Assembly (NCBI GenBank): GCA_026705345.1 | Contig: JAPPAV010000069.1 | Coordinates: 62,001 to 126,000 of the forward strand | Direction of reading: 5' to 3' | DNA from: Gammaproteobacteria bacterium | Lineage (GTDB): Bacteria > Pseudomonadota > Gammaproteobacteria > Pseudomonadales > Azotimanducaceae | DNA length: 64,000 bases | Part shown: in pieces, positions 54,167 to 61,782 of the stretch | How the letters are laid out: every line of letters begins with the position of its first letter | How positions within the stretch are numbered: the stretch's first letter is position 1 | Translations under genes and position numbers: made by a program | Notes under the pieces: model-generated | The model's input: the letters and a program-made list of their open reading frames with translations, nothing else | Database searches by the model: none | What the model was told of the DNA's origin: nothing

Positions 54167-55609
54167 ATGGCCGAACTGGCGTTTGCGAGCGCGACCGAAC
54201 TCGCACGCAGAATCAAGAACAAGGAGGTCGGCTGCGTCGAACTCCTGACCTACTTCCTCGACCGTGTCGACCGGTTCAATGCCGATCTCAACGCCATCAT
54301 CGTCGACATCCGCGATGAAGCCATGGCCCGGGCGAAGGAGGCGGATCAAGCCCTGGCGTCCGGCCGGGACTGGGGGCCGCTCCACGGCGTTCCAATGACC
54401 GTCAAGGAGTCCTACGACGTCACCGGCACGCCCACGACCTGGGGCGTGCCCGAGCTCAAGGACAGTATCGCCGGGAAGGACGCCCTGTCGATTGCCCGCC
54501 TGCGCGACGCAGGGGCCGTGATCTTCGGCAAGACCAACGTCCCGTACATGCTCTCGGATTTCCAGAGCTACAACGACATCTACGGCACCACCAACAACCC
54601 TTGGGATCTTGCGCGTGCGCCGGGAGGATCCTCCGGTGGTTCGGCGGCGTCCCTGGCGGCCGGGATGACGGGATTGGAGATGGGCTCCGACATCGGTGGA
54701 TCCATCCGCAATCCCGCGCACTTCTGCGGCGTATTCGGCCACAAGCCGACCTGGTTGCTGCTGCCGCCTCGCGGCCACGCGACACGGGGAGTTCTCAGTC
54801 CGTCGGATATCTCGGTGATCGGTCCGCTGGCGCGGTCGGCGACGGATCTGGCCCTCGCCGTGGGAATCTGCGGCGGGCCAGACGAGATCGCGTCCCGTGG
54901 CCTCTCGCTCGAACTGCCGAGACTCTCGAAATCGCCCGGCGAACTCCGGGTCGCCGTGTGGCGTGACGACGACATCGCCCGCGTGGACGCGAGCGTCGCC
55001 GCGCGGGTCGACGCGGTGGCCGGCGCGCTTGCCGAAACCGGCGCCGAGGTCGACTTCGATGCCCGGCCAGTCGACTCTGAACATTCCCACACGGTCTACC
55101 AGTGCTTGCTGCAGGCGACCATGTCGGCCCGCTTGCCCGAGGAGCGGTACGAGGCGGTCAGACAACAGGTCGAAGCCATGGACCCCGGCGACACCAGCCG
55201 CGGCGCAACGGTGCAGCGCTCGCAGGTAGCAAGATTCCGTGAGTGGACCGCCAACAACGAGCAGCGCACGCACTTGCGCTGGCAGTGGCACGACTTCTTC
55301 CAGCGTTTCGACGTGCTGGTCTCGCCGATCATGTCGACGTCCGCCATCCTTCACGACCACCGGCCCTTCGGCGACCGCACGTTGACGGTCAACGGCAAAC
55401 AGGAACCGTACTTCAACCAGGTATTCTGGGCGGGACTGGCGAGTGGCGCATACCTGCCGGCGACGGTGATTCCCACCGGCCTGGACGACCTCGGTTTGCC
55501 CATCGGCGTTCAGTTGACCGGCCCCGAGTACGGCGACCTCGTCACCATCGGCATCGCCGAGTTCCTGGAGCAGCAGGGCTTCGCGTTCCAGCCGCCGCCG
55601 GGGTACTGA
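54167..55609 (+). CDS. Amidase (amidase-signature family)
   Basis: A 480-residue amidase. The signature is APGGSSGGSAASLAAGMTGL near 148-167 and SDIGGSIRNPAHFCGVFGHK just after, with the Ser-cisSer-Lys triad (Lys in MTVKESYDVTGTP, Ser pair in GGSSGG and GGSIR). It hydrolyses linear amides. The ATG is preceded by GGGGGA. A longer in-frame extension reaching back to 52769 is antisense to the CoA-transferase and is rejected. It ends about 100 bp before the mevalonate genes. Confidence 0.9.
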   Translation: MAELAFASATELARRIKNKEVGCVELLTYFLDRVDRFNADLNAIIVDIRDEAMARAKEADQALASGRDWGPLHGVPMTVKESYDVTGTPTTWGVPELKDSIAGKDALSIARLRDAGAVIFGKTNVPYMLSDFQSYNDIYGTTNNPWDLARAPGGSSGGSAASLAAGMTGLEMGSDIGGSIRNPAHFCGVFGHKPTWLLLPPRGHATRGVLSPSDISVIGPLARSATDLALAVGICGGPDEIASRGLSLELPRLSKSPGELRVAVWRDDDIARVDASVAARVDAVAGALAETGAEVDFDARPVDSEHSHTVYQCLLQATMSARLPEERYEAVRQQVEAMDPGDTSRGATVQRSQVARFREWTANNEQRTHLRWQWHDFFQRFDVLVSPIMSTSAILHDHRPFGDRTLTVNGKQEPYFNQVFWAGLASGAYLPATVIPTGLDDLGLPIGVQLTGPEYGDLVTIGIAEFLEQQGFAFQPPPGY

Positions 55610-55709
55610 TATGCGTGAACGCGGCAAGAGGCTCTCACTCGATTCGGGTCGTGATGCCGCATTGACGTCATCACTCATCGGGCTTGGGTGTCACCGCTAG
55701 CCGCTCGAC

Positions 55710-56666
55710 ATGGCGACCGCCATCGCGCACCCGAACATCGCCCTGGTCAAGTACTGGGGTAAGCAAAGTGGTTCCGGCAATCTGCCCGCCACTCCGTCGG
55801 TGTCCGTCACCGTGGCCGGACTGACCACCACCACCCGGGTCGTGCCCGCCGAGCGGGACGCACTGCGCATCAACGGGGATATTCGACGGGAATCGAAGGT
55901 CAAGTCCCTGCTCGATGCCCTGCGGGACGACTTCGAGGTGCCGCCGGTCTCCATCGAGACCCGCAACGACTTCCCCACCGGGGCGGGGCTTGCCTCCTCC
56001 GCCTCCGGCTTTGCCGCCCTGGTCACCGCCATCGACGGCGAGTTCGATCTCGGCCTGACCCCTCGGGAACGTTCGGCGTGGTCGCGCCAAGGCTCGGCGT
56101 CTGCGGCTCGTTCGATCTTCGGCGGCTTCGCGACACTCGCCTCGCAGGACGGCGCCTGGACCGGTGCCGAGCTGCTGGCCAAAGACGCGTGGCCACTCGA
56201 AGTCGTCATCGCCGTAACCGCCGAGGAGCCCAAGCCGGTGTCGTCAAGCGAAGGCATGGAACGATCACGCTCCACGTCGCCCTTCTACGATGCCTGGTGC
56301 CGGCATGCCGACGCCGACTTCGACACCGCCTGCCGAGCGGTGGCGGAACGCGACTTCGAGTCCTTGTGCGAGGTGGCAGAACACAGTTGCCACAAGCTGC
56401 ATGCACTGATGCTGTCTTCCCGGCCGGCCCTTCTCTATTGGAATCAGGCCACCGTTGCGGCCATCGAGACCACTCGCCAACTCCGGCAGGCCGGAACGCC
56501 GGTCTTCTACACCATCGACGCCGGTCCGCAGGTAAAGGCCGTCTGCGCGCCCGGTTACGGTGCCGGCGTCGCCAAGCTACTGGCCAGGTCGCCGGGGGTG
56601 CTGCGTGTCGTGCGCGGCGAGCTCGGCGACGGAGCCCGCATTGTCGCCGAACCCCGACTATCGTGA
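55710..56666 (+). CDS. mvaD: Diphosphomevalonate decarboxylase
   Basis: A 318-residue GHMP-family enzyme. AHPNIALVKYWGKQSGSGNL is the diagnostic N-terminus, the ATP loop is DFPTGAGLASSASGFAAL, and the catalytic aspartate is D270 in FYTIDAGPQVKAVC. It decarboxylates 5-diphosphomevalonate to isopentenyl diphosphate, the last step of the mevalonate pathway in the cytoplasm. Its TGA overlaps the GTG of the phosphomevalonate kinase gene (GTGA). Confidence 0.9.
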   Translation: MATAIAHPNIALVKYWGKQSGSGNLPATPSVSVTVAGLTTTTRVVPAERDALRINGDIRRESKVKSLLDALRDDFEVPPVSIETRNDFPTGAGLASSASGFAALVTAIDGEFDLGLTPRERSAWSRQGSASAARSIFGGFATLASQDGAWTGAELLAKDAWPLEVVIAVTAEEPKPVSSSEGMERSRSTSPFYDAWCRHADADFDTACRAVAERDFESLCEVAEHSCHKLHALMLSSRPALLYWNQATVAAIETTRQLRQAGTPVFYTIDAGPQVKAVCAPGYGAGVAKLLARSPGVLRVVRGELGDGARIVAEPRLS

Positions 56667-57616
56667 TCGAGGCATCCGCCCCCGGAAAGCTCGTCATCAG
56701 CGGCGAGTACGCCGTGCTGACCGGGGCTCCGGCCCTCGTTGCCGCAGTGGATCGGCGGGTCACGTGCGCCCTCAGGACGCGGGCCGCGGGTGGCTGGCGC
56801 TTCGCCAGCACCGGTTTCGATGCCAACCGGACGATCTCGAAGACAGAGGTTTTCGTCGCGCCGCCTACGACCATCCCGGGCATCGTCCGGCGCAGCATTG
56901 CCGAGCCCGACGCGCCGGACCACGTCGAAGTGCACATCGACTCAGCCTCCTGCTACCGCGACGGCGTCAAATTGGGGATCGGATCGAGCGCCGCCACGGT
57001 GACCGCATTGGCAACGGCGTTCGGGGTGATGACGGGCGGGGCTCCGCGTCTGACCGACCTCTACGATCTCCACGCCGACTTCCAAGGAGGCGGCAGCGGT
57101 CTCGACGTCGCTGCTGCGGTTACCGGCGGCGTGATCCGGTTCGAGGACCGTGTCGCGACGCCGGTCCGACTGCCGGGAGGCATTCACCTAGCGTTTGTGT
57201 TTACCGGTGCCGGCTCGCGAACAACCACGCTGCTCGCGGCCTTCGACGCGTGGCGCCAACGCGGTGCAACCGGCCCGCTCGAAAGACTCGCCGCCGCTGC
57301 CAGGGAAGTCGTCGACAGCACGACGCATCCCCGTGCCTTCCTGGATGCCCTCGGCGAATACACCGACCTACTTGAACGCTTCGACCAATCGACCCGCATC
57401 GGCATATTCGGACCCGGACATCGACGCGCCCGGGAGTTGTCGTCACGTCTCGGCGTCGTCTACAAGCCCTGCGGCGCCGGCGGTGGCGACACGGGTGTGG
57501 CCGTCTCCACCGACATCGATGAAATCAACGAATTCAAGGAGGGCGTGGAGGCTCTTGGACTCGTGGTTCTGGACATGAACATCTCTTACCGGGGCGTCCA
57601 GGCCCGGACCGGTTGA
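56663..57616 (+). CDS. Phosphomevalonate kinase-like GHMP kinase
   Basis: A 317-residue GHMP kinase. APGKLVISGEYAVLTGAPAL starts it, ATP loop KLGIGSSAATVTALATAFG near 107-125, DFQGGGSGLDVAAAVTGG, and motif 3 KPCGAGGGDTGVAVSTD near 273-289. These match bacterial phosphomevalonate kinase, which makes 5-diphosphomevalonate, the substrate of the gene just upstream. The start is GTG inside the previous stop, so both are coupled. HMG-CoA synthase, HMG-CoA reductase and mevalonate kinase are not in the window. Confidence 0.85.
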   Translation: MIEASAPGKLVISGEYAVLTGAPALVAAVDRRVTCALRTRAAGGWRFASTGFDANRTISKTEVFVAPPTTIPGIVRRSIAEPDAPDHVEVHIDSASCYRDGVKLGIGSSAATVTALATAFGVMTGGAPRLTDLYDLHADFQGGGSGLDVAAAVTGGVIRFEDRVATPVRLPGGIHLAFVFTGAGSRTTTLLAAFDAWRQRGATGPLERLAAAAREVVDSTTHPRAFLDALGEYTDLLERFDQSTRIGIFGPGHRRARELSSRLGVVYKPCGAGGGDTGVAVSTDIDEINEFKEGVEALGLVVLDMNISYRGVQARTG

Positions 57617-57698
57617 CCTAGGCCAATCACGCCGCCTTGCCAACGGCACTGTCACGGCGTCACACTCAAGCGTCGAAAGACTTGGTCTAGGGGGAAGC

Positions 57699-58790
57699 AT
57701 GGGGACACCCGCGCGGGTGGTGGTGATGCCAGGGGCACCCGGTCCGCTTGAAGTCCAAGAAATCACCCTGCCCGACCCGGAACCGGCACAGGTCGTGGTG
57801 CGTCAGTTCGCATCGGGGGTCTGCCACTCGCAACTGCACCAGATGCACGGCCCGCGTCGGCGGCCGGGGCTGCTTGGCCACGAGTCCACCGGCATCGTCC
57901 TGAAGAAGGGCTCCGCGGTCCGCCATGTGGATGAAGGCGATACGGTGCTCGTCACCTGGGTGCCAAGGGACGCCGCCAATGCAAGCGGTGCGCCGTCCCG
58001 TGCTTCAGTGGACATCGGCGGGGGCGAGTCGGTCTCGACGAGTGTATTCACCTGGGCCGACCACACCATCGCCGACGAGCAATACGTGGTCGGCGCGCCC
58101 AGCAACATCGCCACCGACGTGACGGCGATCATCGGCTGCGCGGTGATGACCGGCGCCGGCGCCGTGTTAAACACAGCCAATGTGCAAGAGGGGGATTCCG
58201 TGGCGATCTTCGGCGTCGGCGGCGTCGGCCTGTCTGCGGTTGTGGGTGCCAAGATGCGCGGCGCGAACCCGATCATCGCGGTGGATCTCGACGACGCCAA
58301 GCTCGAATTCGCCAAGCGCTTCGGCGCCACAGACGGCATCAATGCCGGCAAGGCGAACGCGGTGGAGGCAATCCACGCCATGACCGGCAAACCGGGGCAG
58401 ATCGCCTCGGGTGGCCTGCCCGTGACCGGGGTCGATTTCGCCTTCGACTGCATCGGGCTCAAGGTCACCATGGAGCAGATCGTGCCGGCCTGCCGAGGCG
58501 GGCACTTCGGCGCCTGCCAAGGTGGAACCGCGGTGCTCGTGGGCGTTCCGCAGACCACCGTGGAACTGAACGCCGGGCAAATGCTCGCCCAGGAGAAGCA
58601 GTTCCGGGGCTCCATCGGCGGTTCCTGTTCGCCGGATCGCGACTTCCCCATGTTCCTCGACTGGCATGCAAGCGGCGATCTGGATCTCGAGTCCATGGTC
58701 ACCGAGCGCTATACGATCGATGACATCAACGAGGCGACCACGGCGTTGGAGGAAGGGCGGATCAGCGGGCGGTCGATCCTGGAGTTCTGA
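57699..58790 (+). CDS. Zinc-type alcohol dehydrogenase (MDR) lacking structural-zinc cysteines
   Basis: A 363-residue medium-chain dehydrogenase. Catalytic zinc ligands C42 (SGVCHSQLHQ), H61-E62 (GLLGHESTGIV) and C147 (IIGCAVMTGAG) are present. The NAD loop GVGGVGLSAVVGAKMRGA near 172-189 is intact. The structural-zinc lobe (four Cys around residue 95-110 in classical class III enzymes) is replaced by DAANASGAPSRASVDIGGG, with no Cys there. It would oxidise a primary alcohol or formaldehyde adduct; the exact substrate is unknown. ATG with GGGGGAAGC upstream. Confidence 0.86.
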   Translation: MGTPARVVVMPGAPGPLEVQEITLPDPEPAQVVVRQFASGVCHSQLHQMHGPRRRPGLLGHESTGIVLKKGSAVRHVDEGDTVLVTWVPRDAANASGAPSRASVDIGGGESVSTSVFTWADHTIADEQYVVGAPSNIATDVTAIIGCAVMTGAGAVLNTANVQEGDSVAIFGVGGVGLSAVVGAKMRGANPIIAVDLDDAKLEFAKRFGATDGINAGKANAVEAIHAMTGKPGQIASGGLPVTGVDFAFDCIGLKVTMEQIVPACRGGHFGACQGGTAVLVGVPQTTVELNAGQMLAQEKQFRGSIGGSCSPDRDFPMFLDWHASGDLDLESMVTERYTIDDINEATTALEEGRISGRSILEF

Positions 58791-58834
58791 GCACAGCCTG
58801 ACGCCATTGCCACGAAACCAAATGGGGAGGCGAC

Positions 58835-59704
58835 ATTAAGACGCTGCTGAACACCCGCCGCTACCGGGTCGCACCGGGCGAGAGAGTCGATCTCGGATCG
58901 CTTCCGACGGTGCCGTCGTTTGTCCGCCGCGGGAAGTCCGAACTTCGCGAGATGCTCGCCAACTACGTGGGGCGGTTCGCCGAACTCCAGGAAGCCATGT
59001 ACGCGGAAAGCCGCCAAGCGCTGCTTCTCGTGTTCCAGGGCATGGACGCTTCCGGCAAGGACAGCACCATCAAGCACGTCACGACCGGCGTGAACCCGCA
59101 GGGATTCCGGGTTTCGAACTTCCGCCAACCCACCTACAAGGACATGGAGTACAGCTACCTGCACCGTCACTGGATGACCCTGCCCGAACGCGGCCGTATC
59201 GGCATCTTCAACCGCTCCCACTACGAGGAAGTGGTCACCCTGCGGGTAAACCCGGATCTTCTGGCGGGCCGCAAACTCCCGCCGCGTCCCGTGGACGATG
59301 CGTTCTGGGCCGAGCGGCTGCGTGACATTGTCGCCTTCGAGCAGCACCTGGTCGGCAACGGCACGACGATCGTCAAGTTCTTCTTGAACATTTCCAAGAA
59401 GGAGCAAAGGGCTCGCCTTCTGCAACGCCTGAACGATCCCACCAAGCACTGGAAGTTCGACCCCGCCGACCTCGAAGCTCGGGCGCGGTGGGACGACTAC
59501 AAGCGGGCCTACGAGTCGGCTTTCGAAGCTACAAGCACGAAGCACGCGCCGTGGTACGTCATCCCCGGCGACAACAAGCCCGCCATGCGCGTCGCCGTCG
59601 CCGCCGTCATCGTCGACACCCTTGCCCGCATGAAGCCCCGCTACCCGGAACCCGATCCGGCAATGTCCCGGGCCCTCGAGGCGGCGAGGAAAGCCTTGGC
59701 GTAG
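58835..59704 (+). CDS. Polyphosphate kinase 2 family protein, apparent ATT start
   Basis: A 289-residue PPK2 protein. Walker A is GMDASGKDST (69-78), followed by GVNPQGFRVSNFRQPTYKD, GIFNRSHYEEVVTLRVNPD and KFFLNISKKEQRARLLQRLN. It moves phosphate between polyphosphate and nucleotides. The family's N-terminus (TLLNTRRYRVAPGERVDLG) extends upstream of the first ATG/GTG/TTG codon (GTG at 58910). The only well-placed start is ATT at 58835, five bases after GGGGAGG; an in-frame stop lies at 58799-58801. A GTG start would remove about 25 conserved residues. Confidence 0.85.
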   Translation: MKTLLNTRRYRVAPGERVDLGSLPTVPSFVRRGKSELREMLANYVGRFAELQEAMYAESRQALLLVFQGMDASGKDSTIKHVTTGVNPQGFRVSNFRQPTYKDMEYSYLHRHWMTLPERGRIGIFNRSHYEEVVTLRVNPDLLAGRKLPPRPVDDAFWAERLRDIVAFEQHLVGNGTTIVKFFLNISKKEQRARLLQRLNDPTKHWKFDPADLEARARWDDYKRAYESAFEATSTKHAPWYVIPGDNKPAMRVAVAAVIVDTLARMKPRYPEPDPAMSRALEAARKALA

Positions 59705-59809
59705 ACCGCACGGTTACGACTCCTTCAAGGCGCCGACGGGCACGACCCGGCGCCAAGCCGAATTGGAAACCTAAAAGCCTGCACGTCGCCTGTGCCGCGG
59801 GCTCACAAA

Positions 59810-60235
59810 TCACCAACCGAATGTCGCCAGCATAAGGAGAATCCTGGCCACGACGAGCACGACAATCGGTGTTCCAACGATCAATATCAGGACGCCGAGG
59901 ATTGCGATGACGGTCTCGCGGCTAGGGCGGTTCAACCCGGGTTTGGCCAACGCCCTCGCGTTCGCAACCCTGTTGGCGTCTGCAATCGAGTCGAAGTAGC
60001 TCTTCGCCGTCGTTGTCTCGGGATACCTCTTCATGGCCCAGGCCATGGCGACGAACCATCCCACGAACGTCCAGCCAAGGAGCAGGTTCACCAGGAATAC
60101 CGGCCATAGTCTTGGATGCGACCGAAGTCCCGCGGCAATGGAGGGAACGAAGTATGCAAAGACGGACAGAATAATGCCGCCAAGGGAGAAGAGCGCAATG
60201 CCAAACTCAGGATCCATGCACCATGCGGCATCCAT
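59810..60235 (-). CDS. Superinfection-immunity-like membrane protein
   Basis: A 141-residue membrane protein with hydrophobic helices at about 13-34, 42-67 and 112-137. The FLVNLLLGWTFVGWFVAMAW stretch (48-67) is the hallmark of the T4 Imm-like superinfection immunity domain. In phages this blocks DNA entry of related phages; bacterial homologues are common and often of unclear role. A polar stretch at about 70-107 separates helices two and three. ATG at 60235 is used, ATG at 60217 is possible; no strong ribosome site is visible at either. No phage genes are nearby. Confidence 0.75.
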   Translation of the reverse strand: MDAAWCMDPEFGIALFSLGGIILSVFAYFVPSIAAGLRSHPRLWPVFLVNLLLGWTFVGWFVAMAWAMKRYPETTTAKSYFDSIADANRVANARALAKPGLNRPSRETVIAILGVLILIVGTPIVVLVVARILLMLATFGW

Positions 60236-60306
60236 TCATGGTCCGAGCCTACCACCGTCGGGCCGGTTCAACGCCGACCGGCCAAGTCATCCGGTCGGGG
60301 TGAAGG

Positions 60307-60679
60307 CTATCCAATGAGTTGCGCAAGCACCCGGTCATAGAACCCGCATAGACGCGGATAGTCGATTTCCGGCGTCCGGTTTTGAGAGGGCGTCCCAAAG
60401 ACGTCCCGGGGTGACAGCGAACTCGCGGGCGATGCGAAACGTGCCAATGCCATCGAAGTGCCCCAAGCGCGGAACGAAGGCTGTGAGCGCAGCCCAGCTG
60501 CGGAAGCCGTACTCGCGTGCAAGGACGAGTTGCGCGGCCTAGAGCCCGAGGCGGGGCGCATCCGGAAAGCACGCGGCTACGCGATGCCGCGCATCGGCGT
60601 CGCCTAGTCGCCAGGCGCGTAGCAAGGCCTTCGCCTGCTTGCGCAGATTGTCAATGTTGGGGCCGAGGGTTGGGGACAT
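60307..60679 (-). pseudogene. Broken ankyrin-associated type gene with nonsense codon and frameshift
   Basis: A perfect ribosome site (AAGGAGG) lies six bases before the ATG at 60679. The frame reads NIDNLRKQAKALLRAWRLGD, then TAG at 60539-60541, then continues in the same frame as AAQLVLAREYGFRSWAALTAF, a layout seen at the start of ankyrin-repeat and related proteins (RKQAKxLLRA ... AQLVLAREYGFxSWxAL). Farther on, another frame gives EIDYPRLCGFYDRVLAQLIG before its stop at 60307. So one amber stop and at least one frameshift break the gene. Read-through or a sequencing error would need checking. Confidence 0.6.
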
Positions 60680-60934
60680 GGTCAACCTCCTTGGCGGGCG
60701 GCATCCGCGAACCGACCGCGAAAAGAAGGTCGCTGTTGAACTGGCGGAGGGGCTTTGCCCTTCCCGCGGATCGGGCACGTTCCGCCATACGCGCCGAGCC
60801 ATCGTAGCACAGTGCTCGCGCCGGTCGGGTTGTCCTAGGTGTCAATCGAAGGCGGCGGATGCCCGAAAGATCCCGTTGTGGTTCCTCCCGATACCGGAGC
60901 GCAAGGTGTTCGCCGGTGCAGTTTTCAGTTGCCA

Positions 60935-60963
60935 TTGACACATGCGGTTCGGGGAACTATTCC
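60935..60963 (+). promoter_or_regulatory. Candidate sigma-70 promoter pointing into the repeat block
   Basis: A perfect TTGACA (60935-60940) is followed after 17 bases by TATTCC (60958-60963), a weak -10. A transcript would begin near 60970 and run into the hairpin array. The -10 matches only half the consensus, so this is tentative. Confidence 0.3.
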
Positions 60964-61056
60964 GCGGCGGATGAAAGGGGCGATGTTCGCCCGCCGGGCC
61001 GCCATTCCCCGCGATCCGTCCCGCCGCCCGACCTCGAACAGAACGCCGCAGGCCGC

Positions 61057-61131
61057 GCGTTTTCCACGCTTCGTCCACGGCGCCGGTCCCCAGACGAACC
61101 GGAGGCGCGGTGGGCGAAGGGTGGAAAACGC
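61057..61131. repeat. Long hairpin A of the repeat block
   Basis: Arms of 22 bases (61057-61078, starting GCGTTTTCCACG; 61110-61131, ending GTGGAAAACGC) pair at 20 of 22 positions. The 31-base centre can also fold (GCGCCGGT against ACCGG and GGCGC), giving one extended stem of about 75 nt. Confidence 0.65.
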
Positions 61132-61347
61132 AACTCCGCCTTGATTGGGGCGATGTTTCCGTCGACGGTCCCGGCGAACGTTCCCCGGTTCTGAAACGGG
61201 CCATGTTCCTTTCCGACGGCGCCCCCGCCGTCGTCGCAGTCGCCGGCGCGCCTGCCGAGTTGAAAGGGGCGATGTTCCCCGTCGGACGGGACAGGGTCCA
61301 ACCCGCGTGTCGTCGTATCCCAAGACCGTTTCCGACGACCCGGCCCC

Positions 61348-61422
61348 GCGTTTCCCACCGCCTGCCCACCGCCGCTGTGCTTGTCTGGGGGATCGCGTCC
61401 GTGGACAGCCCGTGGAAAACGC
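61348..61422. repeat. Degenerate hairpin copy of the repeat block
   Basis: Arms 61348-61369 (GCGTTTCCCACCG) and 61401-61422 (ending CCGTGGAAAACGC) pair at about 18 of 22 positions counting standard pairs, with further G-U pairs. Total length equals hairpin A. Sequence differs from A and B yet the fold is kept. Confidence 0.5.
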
Positions 61423-61490
61423 TCCCTGCGAAGCCCGGCACAGAGCCGGTTCCCTCAGCCGCGCGTTTCGACCCCTGCTCCAGCGCCGGC

Positions 61491-61564
61491 GCGTTTTCCA
61501 CGCTTCGTCCACGACGCGCCGGTCCCGACAAACCGAGGCGCGGTGGGCGAAGGGTGGAAAACGC
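61491..61564. repeat. Long hairpin B of the repeat block
   Basis: Arms 61491-61512 and 61543-61564 are identical to those of hairpin A; the 30-base centre differs in sequence and length but can still pair (GCGCCGGT with ACCGAGGCGC). The 3' flank (AACTCCGCCTT then GGGGCGATGTT) is shared with A. Confidence 0.65.
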
Positions 61565-61782
61565 AACTCCGCCTTTGGCTGGGGCGATGTTCCGTCGACT
61601 GGCCTCGGCGAACGTTCCCTGGTTTTTCGTAAAGGGCGATGTTTACCTCCCGACGGCATCCGACCGCCATCGCGACCACCGGCGAGCGTGCCGATTTTTG
61701 GATGGGGCGAAGTCCGGTTCAGACTGGACAGGTCGCGGTCTCCGCGTTTCAACCGCCCGCACACCTGCGGCCGTCCAAGATC

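Larger units (their letters stand above)
60964..61782. repeat. Non-coding repeat block with hairpins and GGGGCGATGTT boxes
   Basis: About 0.8 kb between the pseudogene side and the hydrolase gene holds no convincing gene; long frames exist on both strands but are arginine/proline-rich, overlap each other and carry repeated words. GGGGCGATGTT occurs exactly at 60977, 61147, 61266 and 61581, with one-base variant AGGGCGATGTT at 61633 and looser forms near 61197 and 61704. Two 131-bp segments, 61055-61185 and 61489-61619, are near copies and share a 41-bp identical block (61102-61142 and 61535-61575). Three related hairpins lie inside (listed separately). The stretch 60680-60934 before it shows no feature I can support. 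Confidence 0.7.

Noticed and set aside
54164-55678. A 504-residue minus-strand frame opposite the amidase
   Set aside because: Antisense to a clear amidase-signature enzyme.
60964-61782. Possible CRISPR or insertion sequence in the repeat block
   Set aside because: Repeat spacing is irregular, there is no transposase and no terminal inverted repeats bounding the block.
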